Source: Clostridium sp. BJN0001 (GTDB lineage: Bacteria > Bacillota > Clostridia > Clostridiales > Clostridiaceae). Taken from it: a stretch of 64,000 bases of DNA. Positions 45,144 through 54,270 of this stretch are shown piece after piece. Within the stretch, counting starts at the first letter, position 1, and each line of letters opens with the position of its first letter. The stretch lies in NCBI RefSeq assembly GCF_022869825.1, contig NZ_CP094971.1, forward strand, positions 1,489,501-1,553,500. The letters run 5' to 3'. Position numbers and translations under genes: made by a program. The notes under the pieces were generated by a model that did not search any database, was not told where the DNA came from, and was given only the letters and a program-made list of their open reading frames with translations.

Positions 45144-45785
45144 TTAATTATAGTAGTCAAATTTTTGTTCCACTTTACTGAGCATTTTGCTTAAAATAGC
45201 TATTACCAAAAGATAAACTACACCTACCATTATATATGGCACAAGAGATACATCTCTATTTGCAGCAATTTTTCCTATCTTTAGCATTTCATCTAAACCC
45301 ACAACATATACAAGTGATGTGTCTTTTACTAATGTTGTTATTTCATTTGCAACAGGTGGTACGACTTTTTTAATAGCTTGTGGAAGTATAATTTTAAAAA
45401 ATGTTTGTTTTTTATTAAATCCAAGAACTTTAGAGGCTTCAGTCTGTCCTGAATCAACAGACTGAAGTCCTGCTCTAAATATTTCTCCAAAATATGCTGC
45501 ATAATTTAATACAAATGCAAGTATTGCAGCTGGGAATCTATCAAATTTAATATTTAGAATCGGAAGACCATAAAATATTACAATTATTTGAAGTAATAAA
45601 GGTGTTCCTCTCATTATAAGTACATATAATTCACTAAGTTTTTTTAATATTATACTTTTTGATGTTCTTAATACTGCTACAATCACTCCAAGAGGCAATG
45701 ATAACAAAAGTGTAATTGCGAAAAGTTCAAGTGTAACTGTAAGTCCGCTTAAAATTTGCGGCATTATTTTAATTAAATAACCCAA
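45144..45785 (-). CDS. Polar amino-acid ABC transporter, permease subunit
   Basis: The 213-residue membrane protein has about five helices and the HisM/GlnP permease motif. LRGTPLLLQIIVIFYGLP-type sequence (here MRGTPLLLQ) and the EAA loop EASKVLGFNKKQTFFKIILPQA (about 131-152) contact the ATPase. The start is TTG at 45785, backed by TAGGAGG upstream. It sits between the binding protein and the ATPase. Confidence 0.92.
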   Translation of the reverse strand: MGYLIKIMPQILSGLTVTLELFAITLLLSLPLGVIVAVLRTSKSIILKKLSELYVLIMRGTPLLLQIIVIFYGLPILNIKFDRFPAAILAFVLNYAAYFGEIFRAGLQSVDSGQTEASKVLGFNKKQTFFKIILPQAIKKVVPPVANEITTLVKDTSLVYVVGLDEMLKIGKIAANRDVSLVPYIMVGVVYLLVIAILSKMLSKVEQKFDYYN

Positions 45786-45810
45786 TTTATTTCCTCCTAA
45801 AATGTATAAC

Positions 45811-46635
45811 CTATTCCGAAATTATTATATTGTCTCCGAACCATTTTTCAGATATCTCTTTTGCATCATTATCTTCAATAACTTCTTTTAATGCTTTATT
45901 AAAAGCATCTTTAAATTTATCATCATTTTTTCTCATTCCAACTGCATACTGCTCTTTACCAAAATCATCACTTAAAACATTATACTTATCATTTCCTCTT
46001 TCATTTATATAATACTTTGCAAGGATTTCATCAGCAACTACTGCATCAAGTCTTCCAGCTTCAAGGTCCATAAATGCATCATTATTAGTTTCAAATGTTA
46101 TAACTTTTCCAGAATCAAATTCCTTTTCAATTTCTTCGCTATCTGACTCAATTGCATCTACAGCAGTTGATTGATTCTGTGCTCCAACTTTTTTACCTTT
46201 TAAATCTTGTTTAGATTTAATTGACGAATCCGAAAGAGTTATTATAACCTGCCTATTATTTAAATATGGTGAAGAAAAATCAACTTTTTCTTTTCTTTCG
46301 TCTGATATAGAATATCCATTCCATATTAAATCTATATTTCCATTATTAAGTTCAGTTTCTTTCATTGACCAATTAATTGACTGAAATTTTATAGTTTTTC
46401 CCATCTTTTCTCCAACTTCTTTTGCAAGTTCAACATCAAAGCCAGTAAGATTTCCACTATCATCTTTAAAGCCCATTGGTACAAACGTATCATCTATTCC
46501 TATTATAAGTTCATCTTTATCAAGTGCACTCTCAGTAGCTGATGATGAATTTGATTTACAACCAGTAAGACATACACCTAGTAACATCACTACTAAAAAG
46601 CTACATATTTTCTTCATATTCTTTTTATAATTCAT
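45811..46635 (-). CDS. Polar amino-acid ABC transporter, substrate-binding lipoprotein
   Basis: The 274-residue family 3 solute-binding protein has a signal peptide with lipobox LTGC (cysteine about 25) and GIDDTFVPMGFKD near the start. It has the ligand-region motifs GFDVELAKEVGEKMGK and WNGYSISDERKEKVDFS. Such WN-G-YS patterns occur in cystine and glutamine binders; the ligand is open. ATG at 46635 is chosen with AAAGGAT upstream. It is the first gene of the three-gene importer operon. Confidence 0.9.
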   Translation of the reverse strand: MNYKKNMKKICSFLVVMLLGVCLTGCKSNSSSATESALDKDELIIGIDDTFVPMGFKDDSGNLTGFDVELAKEVGEKMGKTIKFQSINWSMKETELNNGNIDLIWNGYSISDERKEKVDFSSPYLNNRQVIITLSDSSIKSKQDLKGKKVGAQNQSTAVDAIESDSEEIEKEFDSGKVITFETNNDAFMDLEAGRLDAVVADEILAKYYINERGNDKYNVLSDDFGKEQYAVGMRKNDDKFKDAFNKALKEVIEDNDAKEISEKWFGDNIIISE

Positions 46636-46881
46636 CTCTCTCATCCTTTCAATATATCTATCACTAAATTTACTATATAACTACTTTAACATATTAAAGC
46701 GATAAATTCAAGTTTATTTTAAATTTAATGATTTATTATCTTCTTCAATATATTCAGCTTAATATATCTACAATATTATAGTAACTCCATATTTTAAAAA
46801 TATCCGTATTTAAATATATTATGTATTTTAAATTTCTATTTAAACATAAACTAATTATATATTTTTCTAAATCTTTCTTAT
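46636..46881. other. Intergenic region upstream of the amino-acid importer
   Basis: This AT-rich stretch should hold the importer promoter. A weak candidate on the minus strand is TTGAAT, 17 bases, then TAAAGT, near 46685-46715. No riboswitch, T-box or open frame was recognised. Confidence 0.35.
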
Positions 46882-46938
46882 AAAAAAACATAGCCTGCAC
46901 TCCTTCATTATATATAATAAAGAAGTGCAGACTATGTT
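46882..46938 (-). terminator. Terminator after the SPFH gene
   Basis: A long interrupted stem (AACATAG, CTGCACT and CTT blocks pairing with AAG, AGTGCAG and CTATGTT) is followed on the minus strand by seven T. It lies 13 bases past the SPFH stop. Confidence 0.85.
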
Positions 46939-46951
46939 ATCTCTCTAAATA

Positions 46952-47893
46952 TTATTTATTTTTTCCTTTTAAAATATCTGCAATAGCTGCAATGCTACCA
47001 AGTGAAGATAATGTTTCATTTGGAAGTATGAGCTTATTTGCTGGATTATTTGCCATCTCTTTAAGTGCCTCAACCTGCTTTAGCGCAATTACTCTTTCAT
47101 CAGTTCCTGAATCTATTATTGCCCTATTGACTTTCATTATTGCATCAGACTGAGCCTTTGCTATAGCTTCTATAGCTTTTGCTTTTCCTTCTGCTTCAAG
47201 AAGCTGTGACTCTTTAAGTCCTTCTGCCTTTCTTATGTTAGCTTCTTTTTCTGCTTCAGCTCCTAATATTCTTGCTCTCTTTTCTCCTTCTGCTTTTTCA
47301 ATCTGAGACTGCTTTGCTCCTTCTGCTTGAAGAATCATAGCTCTCTTATCTCTTTCTGCTTTCATCTGTTTTTCCATTGCCTGTTGTATCTCTGCAGGTG
47401 GAACAATATTCTTTATTTCTACTGATAATATTTTTATACCATATGCATCTGTAACTTCATCAATTATGCTTAAAAGATTTTGATTTATTGTATCTCTTCC
47501 TGAAAGAATTTCATCAAGTGTCATATTTCCTAAAATATTTCTCATATTTGTTATTGCTGAATAAACTATACCTGAACTATAATCTTCAATATTATATACA
47601 GCATCTTGTGCATTTAACAATTTAAAAAATATTACATTGTCTACAGAAATTTTAACATTATCTTTTGTTATTACTGATTGGGGTGGTACGTCTAATATCT
47701 GCTGCTTAGTTGAAACCTTTCTTCTTACAAAATCTATAAAAGGCAAAATAAAATGCCATCCTGGTTCCAAAACTTTATCAAACTGGCCAAATCTTTCAAC
47801 TACATAAAGATAACCTGTATTTACAATTTTAATTGAAGAAATTAATATACCAAATATAGCGATTAATAATACCGCAAAAATAATAATGATCAT
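46952..47893 (-). CDS. SPFH/band 7 membrane scaffold protein (QmcA/stomatin-like)
   Basis: The 313-residue protein has one N-terminal helix (about 1-22), the SPFH domain (about 25-200; VERFGQFDKVLEPGWHFILPF), and a long coiled coil rich in Ala/Glu/Lys with repeats AEGEKRARIL and AEGKAKAIEAIAKAQ (about 190-265). Such proteins form rings on membranes and partner with NfeD. It overlaps the nfeD stop as ATGA, so the pair is coupled. Confidence 0.92.
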   Translation of the reverse strand: MIIIIFAVLLIAIFGILISSIKIVNTGYLYVVERFGQFDKVLEPGWHFILPFIDFVRRKVSTKQQILDVPPQSVITKDNVKISVDNVIFFKLLNAQDAVYNIEDYSSGIVYSAITNMRNILGNMTLDEILSGRDTINQNLLSIIDEVTDAYGIKILSVEIKNIVPPAEIQQAMEKQMKAERDKRAMILQAEGAKQSQIEKAEGEKRARILGAEAEKEANIRKAEGLKESQLLEAEGKAKAIEAIAKAQSDAIMKVNRAIIDSGTDERVIALKQVEALKEMANNPANKLILPNETLSSLGSIAAIADILKGKNK

Positions 47894-48321
47894 TTTTCAT
47901 CAACCTTTCTTATTTCTAATTTAATACCCTTTATTGATACAATCTTAAATTTTTCTCCTTTTCTTATTATATCTCCATTATTAATTATTTTCCAATAGTT
48001 TCCGTTTATTTTTATTTCACTGCTTTGATGAATATCATTCTTAGCAACTATAACTTCTCCAATGTATGTTTCTTCCATTCTTGGAGTTTTCTTTATTTTA
48101 GATGTAAATTTTTGTTTTAGAAAAGGATAACCTATTGCAAGCGAAATAATTCCTATAATAGTAAATACTATTATTTGAACAAAAAAATTTATATTCGCTG
48201 CTGCAAGAATAGCCGAAACAAAAGCACCCAATGAGAAAAGTACAAAAAAGAAATTACTTGTTAATAAATCAATAAGACAAAATACAATTGCTGAACAAAT
48301 CCAAAAAAGAACACTTTCCAT
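47890..48321 (-). CDS. NfeD-family membrane protein
   Basis: The 143-residue protein has three to four membrane helices (about 4-75) and a C-terminal OB-fold domain (about 85-140) with GEVIVAKNDI and NGNYWKIIN. This is the short NfeD form without the ClpP-like protease domain. It pairs with the SPFH protein encoded just downstream, a common membrane-microdomain pair. The AAGGGGGAG site precedes ATG. Confidence 0.9.
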   Translation of the reverse strand: MESVLFWICSAIVFCLIDLLTSNFFFVLFSLGAFVSAILAAANINFFVQIIVFTIIGIISLAIGYPFLKQKFTSKIKKTPRMEETYIGEVIVAKNDIHQSSEIKINGNYWKIINNGDIIRKGEKFKIVSIKGIKLEIRKVDEK

Positions 48322-48531
48322 TACTTTCTCCCCCTTTCAAAAACATAAACATTGATTACTTTATTATTTTATCATACATATTACTATATTAAAGTAGAAC
48401 TTTTAAATTTTTAATAATATTTTAAGTTTATATTGACTTAAGTATTAATATGACTTCAAAAATAGGCTATACTATAACTTATAATATATATTAGTTATAA
48501 TAGATAAATAAAAAATAGGAGAGATGAATAA

Positions 48532-50514
48532 ATGAGTAACTTATTAAATAACGGAATAGTTGAAGTAGCAACAATAACGCCTACTTCAATTCAGATAGGT
48601 AATCCAAGATATAATATAGATAAAATGCTAGAACTTATAAATGAGATTAATGAAAAAAATAGGACAGGAGAACGACATACAAGGATAGTAGTTTATCCAG
48701 AGTTATGTGTAACAGGTTATACTTGTGGCGATCTTTTTAATCAATCAGCTTTATTAGATAGTGCAAAAAAAGAATTAAAAAGATTTATTAAAGAGTCTAA
48801 CAATGAATTTAACCCTATTATCTTTGTTGGTATGCCCATTAGAAAAGATAATCAATTATTTAACTGTGCTGTTGCAATACATAAAGGAAAGATTTTAGGA
48901 GTCATTCCAAAAACATTTATTCCTAATTACGGGATTTATTATGAAGCAAGATATTTTAAGCCATCTACATATAGACTGGATGATGAAATTGTATTGTACA
49001 ATGATAAAATTCCATTCACATCAAACCTTCTTATCGAAGATGAACAAACAGGAGCAATTGTCAGTGCTGAAATTTGTGAGGATTTATGGGTTCCTATTCC
49101 CCCATCTTCATATCACTCTTTGCATGGAGCAAATATAATAGTAAATCTTTCTGCTAGCAACGAAACTATAGGGAAAACAGATTATCGTGAAAATTTAGTA
49201 AAAATGCATTCAGCAAAATGTATGTGTGGCTATATATATGCCTCAGCAACAAATGATGAATCTACAACTGATACTGTTTTTTCAGCACATAGCATTATTG
49301 CAGAAAATGGTTACATTATTTCTGAAAGTAAATTTATGAATAGCAAAGATATTACTTATGGAGAAATTGACATTGAAAAATGTATGAATGATAGAGCAAT
49401 TAGTAGCTCATATATGGGTGTTCAAGATAGACAAGAATATAAACATATTTATTTAAGAACATTTAACCCTAAATCAAATATATTTAAATCTAATAGAGAA
49501 TTACCTCTCTTACCTTTTGTACCACACGATATTGATAAGCGTTCAAAAGAAATTCTAAATTTACAATCTATGGGTTTAGCCCAAAGATTAAAGAAAATTA
49601 ATTGCAAAAAAGCTATTATTGGTATATCTGGTGGATTAGACTCTACATTAGCATTAATAGTTACCGTGGAAGCATTTAAAATAAATAAATATGATACAAA
49701 TGGTATTATTGCTATAACAATGCCTGGTTTTGGAACAACAAATAGAACACTTGATAATTCAAAAAAATTAATGAAAATATTAAGTGTTACTTCTTGTGAA
49801 ATTCCAATTAAAGAAGCTTGCATTGAACACTATAACAATATTGGACATGATATTAACATACATAATATTACTTATGAAAATGTTCAAGCAAGAGAAAGAA
49901 CTCAAATTCTAATGGATATGGCTAATAAACATAATGGTATAGTTATTGGAACTGGTGATTTATCAGAACTAGCTCTTGGGTGGTGTACTTACAATGGAGA
50001 CCAAATGAGCATGTATGGTGTTAATTCTTCAATCCCAAAAACATTAGTTAGAAGTATTGTTAACTCTTATGCAAAAAATCAAAATAAAGAAATCAAATCA
50101 ACTTTACTTGATATTTGTGATACTCCTATTAGTCCAGAATTACTACCACCTAATCCAGATGGCACAATTGCTCAAAAAACAGAAGATTCTATTGGTTCTT
50201 ATGATGTACATGATTTCATCTTATATTATATGCTCAGATATGGATTTGGGCCTAAAAAGATATATGATTTATATATAAACTCTAAAATATTAAATGCTAA
50301 AAATAACGCAAACACTGAAAAGAAAATTAATAAAGAAAAAATATTAAAAGATATGAAGGTTTTTTATAAGCGTTTCTTTACTCAGCAATTCAAACGTTCT
50401 TGTATGCCTGATGGCATAAAAGTTGGTTCTGTTTCTTTATCTCCAAGAGGTGATTGGCGTATGCCAAGTGATGCTTCCTCTGAAATATGGTTAAGAGAAC
50501 TGGAGGAAATTTAA
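48532..50514 (+). CDS. nadE: Glutamine-dependent NAD+ synthetase
   Basis: It amidates nicotinate adenine dinucleotide using glutamine. The 660-residue protein has an N-terminal nitrilase-type glutaminase (about 5-290) with Glu in YPELCVTGY, Lys in VIPKTF and Cys in AEICEDLW. The C-terminal synthetase has the PP-loop GISGGLDST (about 364-372) and GTGDLSELALGWCTYNGD. The two-domain form needs no separate ammonia source. A GGAGAG site lies before ATG. A possible promoter has TTAATA, 17 bases, TATACT near 48446-48474. It is monocistronic; some CGT arginine codons are present, not enough to claim transfer. Confidence 0.95.
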   Translation: MSNLLNNGIVEVATITPTSIQIGNPRYNIDKMLELINEINEKNRTGERHTRIVVYPELCVTGYTCGDLFNQSALLDSAKKELKRFIKESNNEFNPIIFVGMPIRKDNQLFNCAVAIHKGKILGVIPKTFIPNYGIYYEARYFKPSTYRLDDEIVLYNDKIPFTSNLLIEDEQTGAIVSAEICEDLWVPIPPSSYHSLHGANIIVNLSASNETIGKTDYRENLVKMHSAKCMCGYIYASATNDESTTDTVFSAHSIIAENGYIISESKFMNSKDITYGEIDIEKCMNDRAISSSYMGVQDRQEYKHIYLRTFNPKSNIFKSNRELPLLPFVPHDIDKRSKEILNLQSMGLAQRLKKINCKKAIIGISGGLDSTLALIVTVEAFKINKYDTNGIIAITMPGFGTTNRTLDNSKKLMKILSVTSCEIPIKEACIEHYNNIGHDINIHNITYENVQARERTQILMDMANKHNGIVIGTGDLSELALGWCTYNGDQMSMYGVNSSIPKTLVRSIVNSYAKNQNKEIKSTLLDICDTPISPELLPPNPDGTIAQKTEDSIGSYDVHDFILYYMLRYGFGPKKIYDLYINSKILNAKNNANTEKKINKEKILKDMKVFYKRFFTQQFKRSCMPDGIKVGSVSLSPRGDWRMPSDASSEIWLRELEEI

Positions 50515-50769
50515 ATTATTTAACTATTAATTTTTGCAAGTATAGTATATAGTTAATTCAAAAAAGAGATCTAAAAATACAATAAAGTACTTCTGTAAAG
50601 AATATCAATAAATAATTTGATTAATAAATATGCATTCTATTAATATTATGGCAAATTTTTTTCATTTTTTTTGATAATATGTAGAATATATTGAAAAATA
50701 GTGCTATTATATTAAATATAAACTATATCATATAGCAATAAGCTATATTAAGAATTTGGAGGAATAAAA

Positions 50770-51798
50770 ATGGGGAAAAAATTAGACATCGATTGGAAAA
50801 AGTTAGGTTTTGATTATATTAAAACTGACTATCGTTATGTATCTTACTTCAAAGACGGAAAGTGGGATAATGGAAAATTAACTGAGGACAATATGCTAAA
50901 GATTAGCGAGGCTGCCCCCGTATTACATTATGGTCAAAGTTGTTTTGAAGGTTTAAAAGCTTACAGAACTAAATCAGGAAAGGTTCAGCTTTTTAGACCA
51001 AATAGAAATTCAGCTCGTATGAATGATAGTTGTGATAGACTATTAATGCCAAGAGTTCCTGAAGAAAAATTTATAGATGCTATAATGCAAGTTGTTAAAG
51101 CAAACATTGATTACGTTCCACCTTATGGAACTGGGGCTACTTTATATATAAGACCTATTCTTTTAGGTGTTGGAGACAATATAGGTGTTAAACCTGCTTC
51201 AGAATATATATTTACAGTATTCTGTATGCCAGTTGGACCTTATTTCTCAGGTGGTTTAAAGCCATGTAACTTTATCGTACAGAATGATTATGACAGAGCT
51301 GCTCCTCTTGGAACAGGAAGACAAAAAGTTGGTGGTAACTATGCTGCATCATTAATGGCTCATGCCAAAGCTTCAAAAGCTGGATATGCAGATTGTATTT
51401 ATCTTGATCCTGCCACTCACACTAAAATTGATGAAGTTGGGGCTGCAAACTTTATAGGAATAACTAAGAATAACGAATTTGTTACACCAAAGTCACCTTC
51501 AATACTTCCAAGTGTAACTAAATATTCTTTATTATATATCGCTGAACATTATCTTCATATGCCAACATATGAAAGAGAAGTTTTTGTTGATAAATTAGAC
51601 GAATTTAAAGAAGCTGGTGCATGCGGAACTGCTGCAGTAATCACTCCAATTGGTGCAATCCAATATCATGATAAGAGATTTGTATTTGGTAGTGAAACAG
51701 AAGTTCAACCAACAATCAAAAAGCTTTACGATATTCTTTACGGAATTCAGCTTGGTGATGTTGAAGCTCCAGAAGGATGGATTTACGAAGTTAAATAA
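50770..51798 (+). CDS. ilvE: Branched-chain amino-acid aminotransferase
   Basis: It makes leucine, isoleucine and valine from their 2-oxo acids. The 342-residue fold-type IV PLP enzyme has HYGQSCFEGLKAYR (about 57-70), the PLP lysine in GRQKVGGNYAAS (about 189), and VFGSETEVQPTIKKL at the end. Length and motifs match the longer (class II, eukaryote/Bacillus-like) BCAT group, not the 300-residue E. coli group. TTGGAGG precedes ATG. The 255-bp leader has a small triple-arm structure (50723-50748) near the ribosome-binding site but no T-box. Confidence 0.94.
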   Translation: MGKKLDIDWKKLGFDYIKTDYRYVSYFKDGKWDNGKLTEDNMLKISEAAPVLHYGQSCFEGLKAYRTKSGKVQLFRPNRNSARMNDSCDRLLMPRVPEEKFIDAIMQVVKANIDYVPPYGTGATLYIRPILLGVGDNIGVKPASEYIFTVFCMPVGPYFSGGLKPCNFIVQNDYDRAAPLGTGRQKVGGNYAASLMAHAKASKAGYADCIYLDPATHTKIDEVGAANFIGITKNNEFVTPKSPSILPSVTKYSLLYIAEHYLHMPTYEREVFVDKLDEFKEAGACGTAAVITPIGAIQYHDKRFVFGSETEVQPTIKKLYDILYGIQLGDVEAPEGWIYEVK

Positions 51799-51825
51799 TG
51801 GACATGTTATTTATAATATATTTCT

Positions 51826-51859
51826 AAAAAATAGAACGAGTTTTCTCGTTCTATTTTTT
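51826..51859 (+). terminator. Terminator after ilvE
   Basis: A perfect 15-bp stem (51826-51840 with 51845-51859) has a TTTT loop and a tail of six T within the second arm. It lies 27 bases past the ilvE stop. Confidence 0.92.
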
Positions 51860-51935
51860 CTTATAATAAAGTATTAAGAATGTTTAATTTTTATACGAAT
51901 ATAATAATAATATAGATAAAAAGGGGGAATCTAAT

Positions 51936-52331
51936 ATGTCATTTGATAACAGAATTCTTGCTCCTATTAGACCATATAGTATAAATAGCATAAAAGCAAT
52001 ACAGTCAATAAAGAAAATAAAAAAGGAAGAAAAAAGAAAATCTTTTTCAAAAGAAAAGAAGAAAAATACAGATAAAAATGAAAATGAATTTACTTTTAAT
52101 AATTTCTCAAATAATGATCATACATTAGATAATCTTCCTAAAAACTATGACATAAATTTAAGAAATAGTATTCTACAAAACAAAGAAGAAAATTCTAAGA
52201 AAAAATCTGATTCTGATAAAAATCCTAAAATTGCGCTTCATAAAAAACTTAATGATGCAATGAATATAAACGTAAGTGAGGATTTAAAAAATATTATTGA
52301 TAAAATAGAATATCTAGTAAATAAAAAATAG
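51936..52331 (+). CDS. Hypothetical Lys/Asn-rich protein
   Basis: I do not recognise this 131-residue protein. AAAAGGGGGAATC lies before ATG, which supports it. The N-terminal 20 residues (MSFDNRILAPIRPYSINSIK) look structured or membrane-interactive. A long low-complexity Lys/Glu/Ser/Asn stretch (about 25-95) is predicted disordered by eye, and a short helical end follows (about 100-131, with DLKNIIDKIEYLVNKK). No enzyme motif is visible. It is soluble and basic, and is followed at once by a terminator. Confidence 0.65.
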   Translation: MSFDNRILAPIRPYSINSIKAIQSIKKIKKEEKRKSFSKEKKKNTDKNENEFTFNNFSNNDHTLDNLPKNYDINLRNSILQNKEENSKKKSDSDKNPKIALHKKLNDAMNINVSEDLKNIIDKIEYLVNKK

Positions 52332-52350
52332 AGCTTAAGCTCTATTTTTT
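52323..52350. terminator. Bidirectional terminator between two converging genes
   Basis: A perfect 28-base palindrome (52323-52336 with 52337-52350) has core TAGAGCTTAAGCTCTA and A/T tracts at both ends. The stop codons of both genes fall inside it. Confidence 0.9.
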
Positions 52351-53205
52351 ATTGTCAAGATATTTAACTGCACTTAAAGATGCAATATTTCCTTCTCCAG
52401 CAGCCTTTATATATTGATATGGAAACCCAGTGCAATCTCCTGCTGCAAAACATCCAATTATACTTGTTTCCATTTTTCTATTAACTTCTATATGATTTCC
52501 ATCCATTTTTAAACCCGGTACAAGATCTTTTGGTGATATAGCATCTTTAACTAAAAATACACCATCAGTTTCTATATTATTTTCCTTTAAAATAATTTTT
52601 TCAACTTTTTCTTTTCCTTCAATTTTTATAGGTTTATCACGAATTACATTTATATTGTCATCAAGATTGAGTTCTCCTCTATACATAGGAATATAATAAA
52701 CTTTTTTAGCTATTTCATTTATATATGAAGCATCTTTTTCACCGTCACTATTATATGCTATTATAGAGACTGTTTTATCTCTATATAACGGTCCATCACA
52801 TGTTGTACAATAGCCAACTCCTTTTCCTAAATATTCTTCTTCGCCCTCAATAGGTTTTATATACTCTACTCCAACAGCCAAAATTATTGTCTCAGATTCG
52901 TACATATTATTCTTATCTGAATTTACTACAAAATAATCACCCATAGAATAAATACTTATTATTTTTTCTTTTGTAATTTTAATTTCCATATCTTCAATAT
53001 GTTTTTTGAATTTATCTCTTAAATCAGAACCTTTTATACCTGGGAATCCCAAATAATTATTTATTTGTTCTGCCTTATCAAGTTTCAATGATAATTTATC
53101 ATTTCCAAATATCATAAAGTTCTTTCTTCTTATTTTTAAATTAAGTGCAGCCGAAATTCCTGCAGGACCTGAGCCTATGATAATTGCATCTAATCTGTTT
53201 TCCAT
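52342..53205 (-). CDS. Thioredoxin-reductase-like flavoprotein without an NAD(P)H-binding motif
   Basis: The 287-residue protein has the FAD loop IIGSGPAGISAA (about 9-20), the redox-active C133-x2-C136 in YCTTCDG, and the C-terminal FAD motif CFAAGDCTG. In NADPH-dependent TrxB the next domain shows GGGDSA and HRR motifs; here the same place reads IIAYNSDGEKDAS (about 148-160) and PMYRG, so neither is present. This pattern fits the clostridial ferredoxin-dependent flavin thioredoxin reductases (FFTR). No thioredoxin gene is adjacent. ATG at 53205 has GGAGAG upstream. Confidence 0.85.
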   Translation of the reverse strand: MENRLDAIIIGSGPAGISAALNLKIRRKNFMIFGNDKLSLKLDKAEQINNYLGFPGIKGSDLRDKFKKHIEDMEIKITKEKIISIYSMGDYFVVNSDKNNMYESETIILAVGVEYIKPIEGEEEYLGKGVGYCTTCDGPLYRDKTVSIIAYNSDGEKDASYINEIAKKVYYIPMYRGELNLDDNINVIRDKPIKIEGKEKVEKIILKENNIETDGVFLVKDAISPKDLVPGLKMDGNHIEVNRKMETSIIGCFAAGDCTGFPYQYIKAAGEGNIASLSAVKYLDNKK

Positions 53206-53350
53206 TTTGATCTCTCCTATCATTCTTTATACTATATATTATTGCCATATACTTTTATTAAAACCATTTTTAATTTTACATATTATGTATATATTAATTT
53301 TAATTGTATATAATACTAATATACATAATTGTATCCAAGGAGGAGTATTT

Positions 53351-53605
53351 ATGGTTAAAAAAATACTTAATATAGCTAACTGCATATTTGCAATTTATTT
53401 ATCATTTCATGGTTTGTTAAGCATAATAAATGGGAATAATCCAAACTCTGTTTTCCCTGTTGTATTTTCAGGATTAGGTATTTCTATTTTATTTTTAGGT
53501 ATTTCATTTTTTAATGATGGTAATAAAATTCTTGGAATAATAAACTTTTTCTTATCAGGATTTCTTATTACTCTAGCTAGTGCTAAATATATTATAAATT
53601 TTTAA
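53351..53605 (+). CDS. Small hypothetical membrane protein
   Basis: This 84-residue protein starts at an ATG preceded by AAGGAGGAG, a very strong site. Earlier in-frame codons upstream have none. It has three hydrophobic segments (about 4-25, 34-52, 58-80) joined by short loops with NGNNPN and FNDGN. No family is recognised. A TATAAT hexamer lies about 35-40 bases upstream of the ribosome-binding site. Its stop overlaps the stop of the converging ABC ATPase gene by a few bases, with no terminator between. Confidence 0.7.
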   Translation: MVKKILNIANCIFAIYLSFHGLLSIINGNNPNSVFPVVFSGLGISILFLGISFFNDGNKILGIINFFLSGFLITLASAKYIINF

Positions 53606-54270
53606 ATAAGTTTAATAATTTCTTTTTTATGCTCTTTTAAATTTTGAGTAAAAATTTTTTTTACTTTTACTGGTCTATCACCAAATATAATAATATTTCC
53701 ATTAAAGGCAATAGCTTCATCAACATCATGAGTAACCATTATTATAATTCTTTTTTTATTTTGAAGTATTTTTAAATACTCTTCTATTATTTTATACTTT
53801 ATTTTATAATCAAGTGACTTAAATGGTTCATCCATTAAAATTACTTTTGATGGTTTTACTAATGCTCTTGCTATATTTACTCTCTGCTTCATACCACCAC
53901 TTAATTCTGATGGATACTTGTCTTTCGTATCATAAATAGAAACAAGCTTTAAAATCTCATCAATTCTTTTTTGTATTATATTTTTATTATAATATTTTTT
54001 TGAACATATACGTAAGTTTTCATTTATTGTAAGCCACTCAATAAGCCTATCTTCTTGAAATATATAACTTATATCTCTAGAATCTATTCCTTTAATATCT
54101 CCATCATATGGAATAAGACCCGATATAATATTTAAAAGAGTACTTTTCCCACATCCTGATTTTCCTATTATGCAATTCACTTTTTCATCAGTAAAATTTA
54201 TATTAAAATTTTCAAATATATGTTGCCTATTATAAGACTTATTTAAATTTCTAATTTGAATTTCCATCAT
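53602..54270 (-). CDS. ABC transporter ATPase, nitrate/sulfonate/taurine type
   Basis: The 222-residue ATPase has Walker A GKSGCGKST (about 36-44), the Q-loop FQEDRLIEW, the signature LSGGMKQR (about 122-129), Walker B VILMDEPFKSLD, and HDVDEA. The FQEDRLxxW form and DEPFxxLD are typical of the SsuB/TauB/ThiZ group. It overlaps the permease gene by 20 bases. The substrate is unknown. Confidence 0.92.
   Translation of the reverse strand: MMEIQIRNLNKSYNRQHIFENFNINFTDEKVNCIIGKSGCGKSTLLNIISGLIPYDGDIKGIDSRDISYIFQEDRLIEWLTINENLRICSKKYYNKNIIQKRIDEILKLVSIYDTKDKYPSELSGGMKQRVNIARALVKPSKVILMDEPFKSLDYKIKYKIIEEYLKILQNKKRIIIMVTHDVDEAIAFNGNIIIFGDRPVKVKKIFTQNLKEHKKEIIKLI

Noticed and set aside
48532..50514. 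nadE as a recent transfer because it uses several CGT arginine codons
   Set aside because: ilvE and gerA also use CGT and the base composition is like that of the neighbours. The signal is too weak without a codon statistic.
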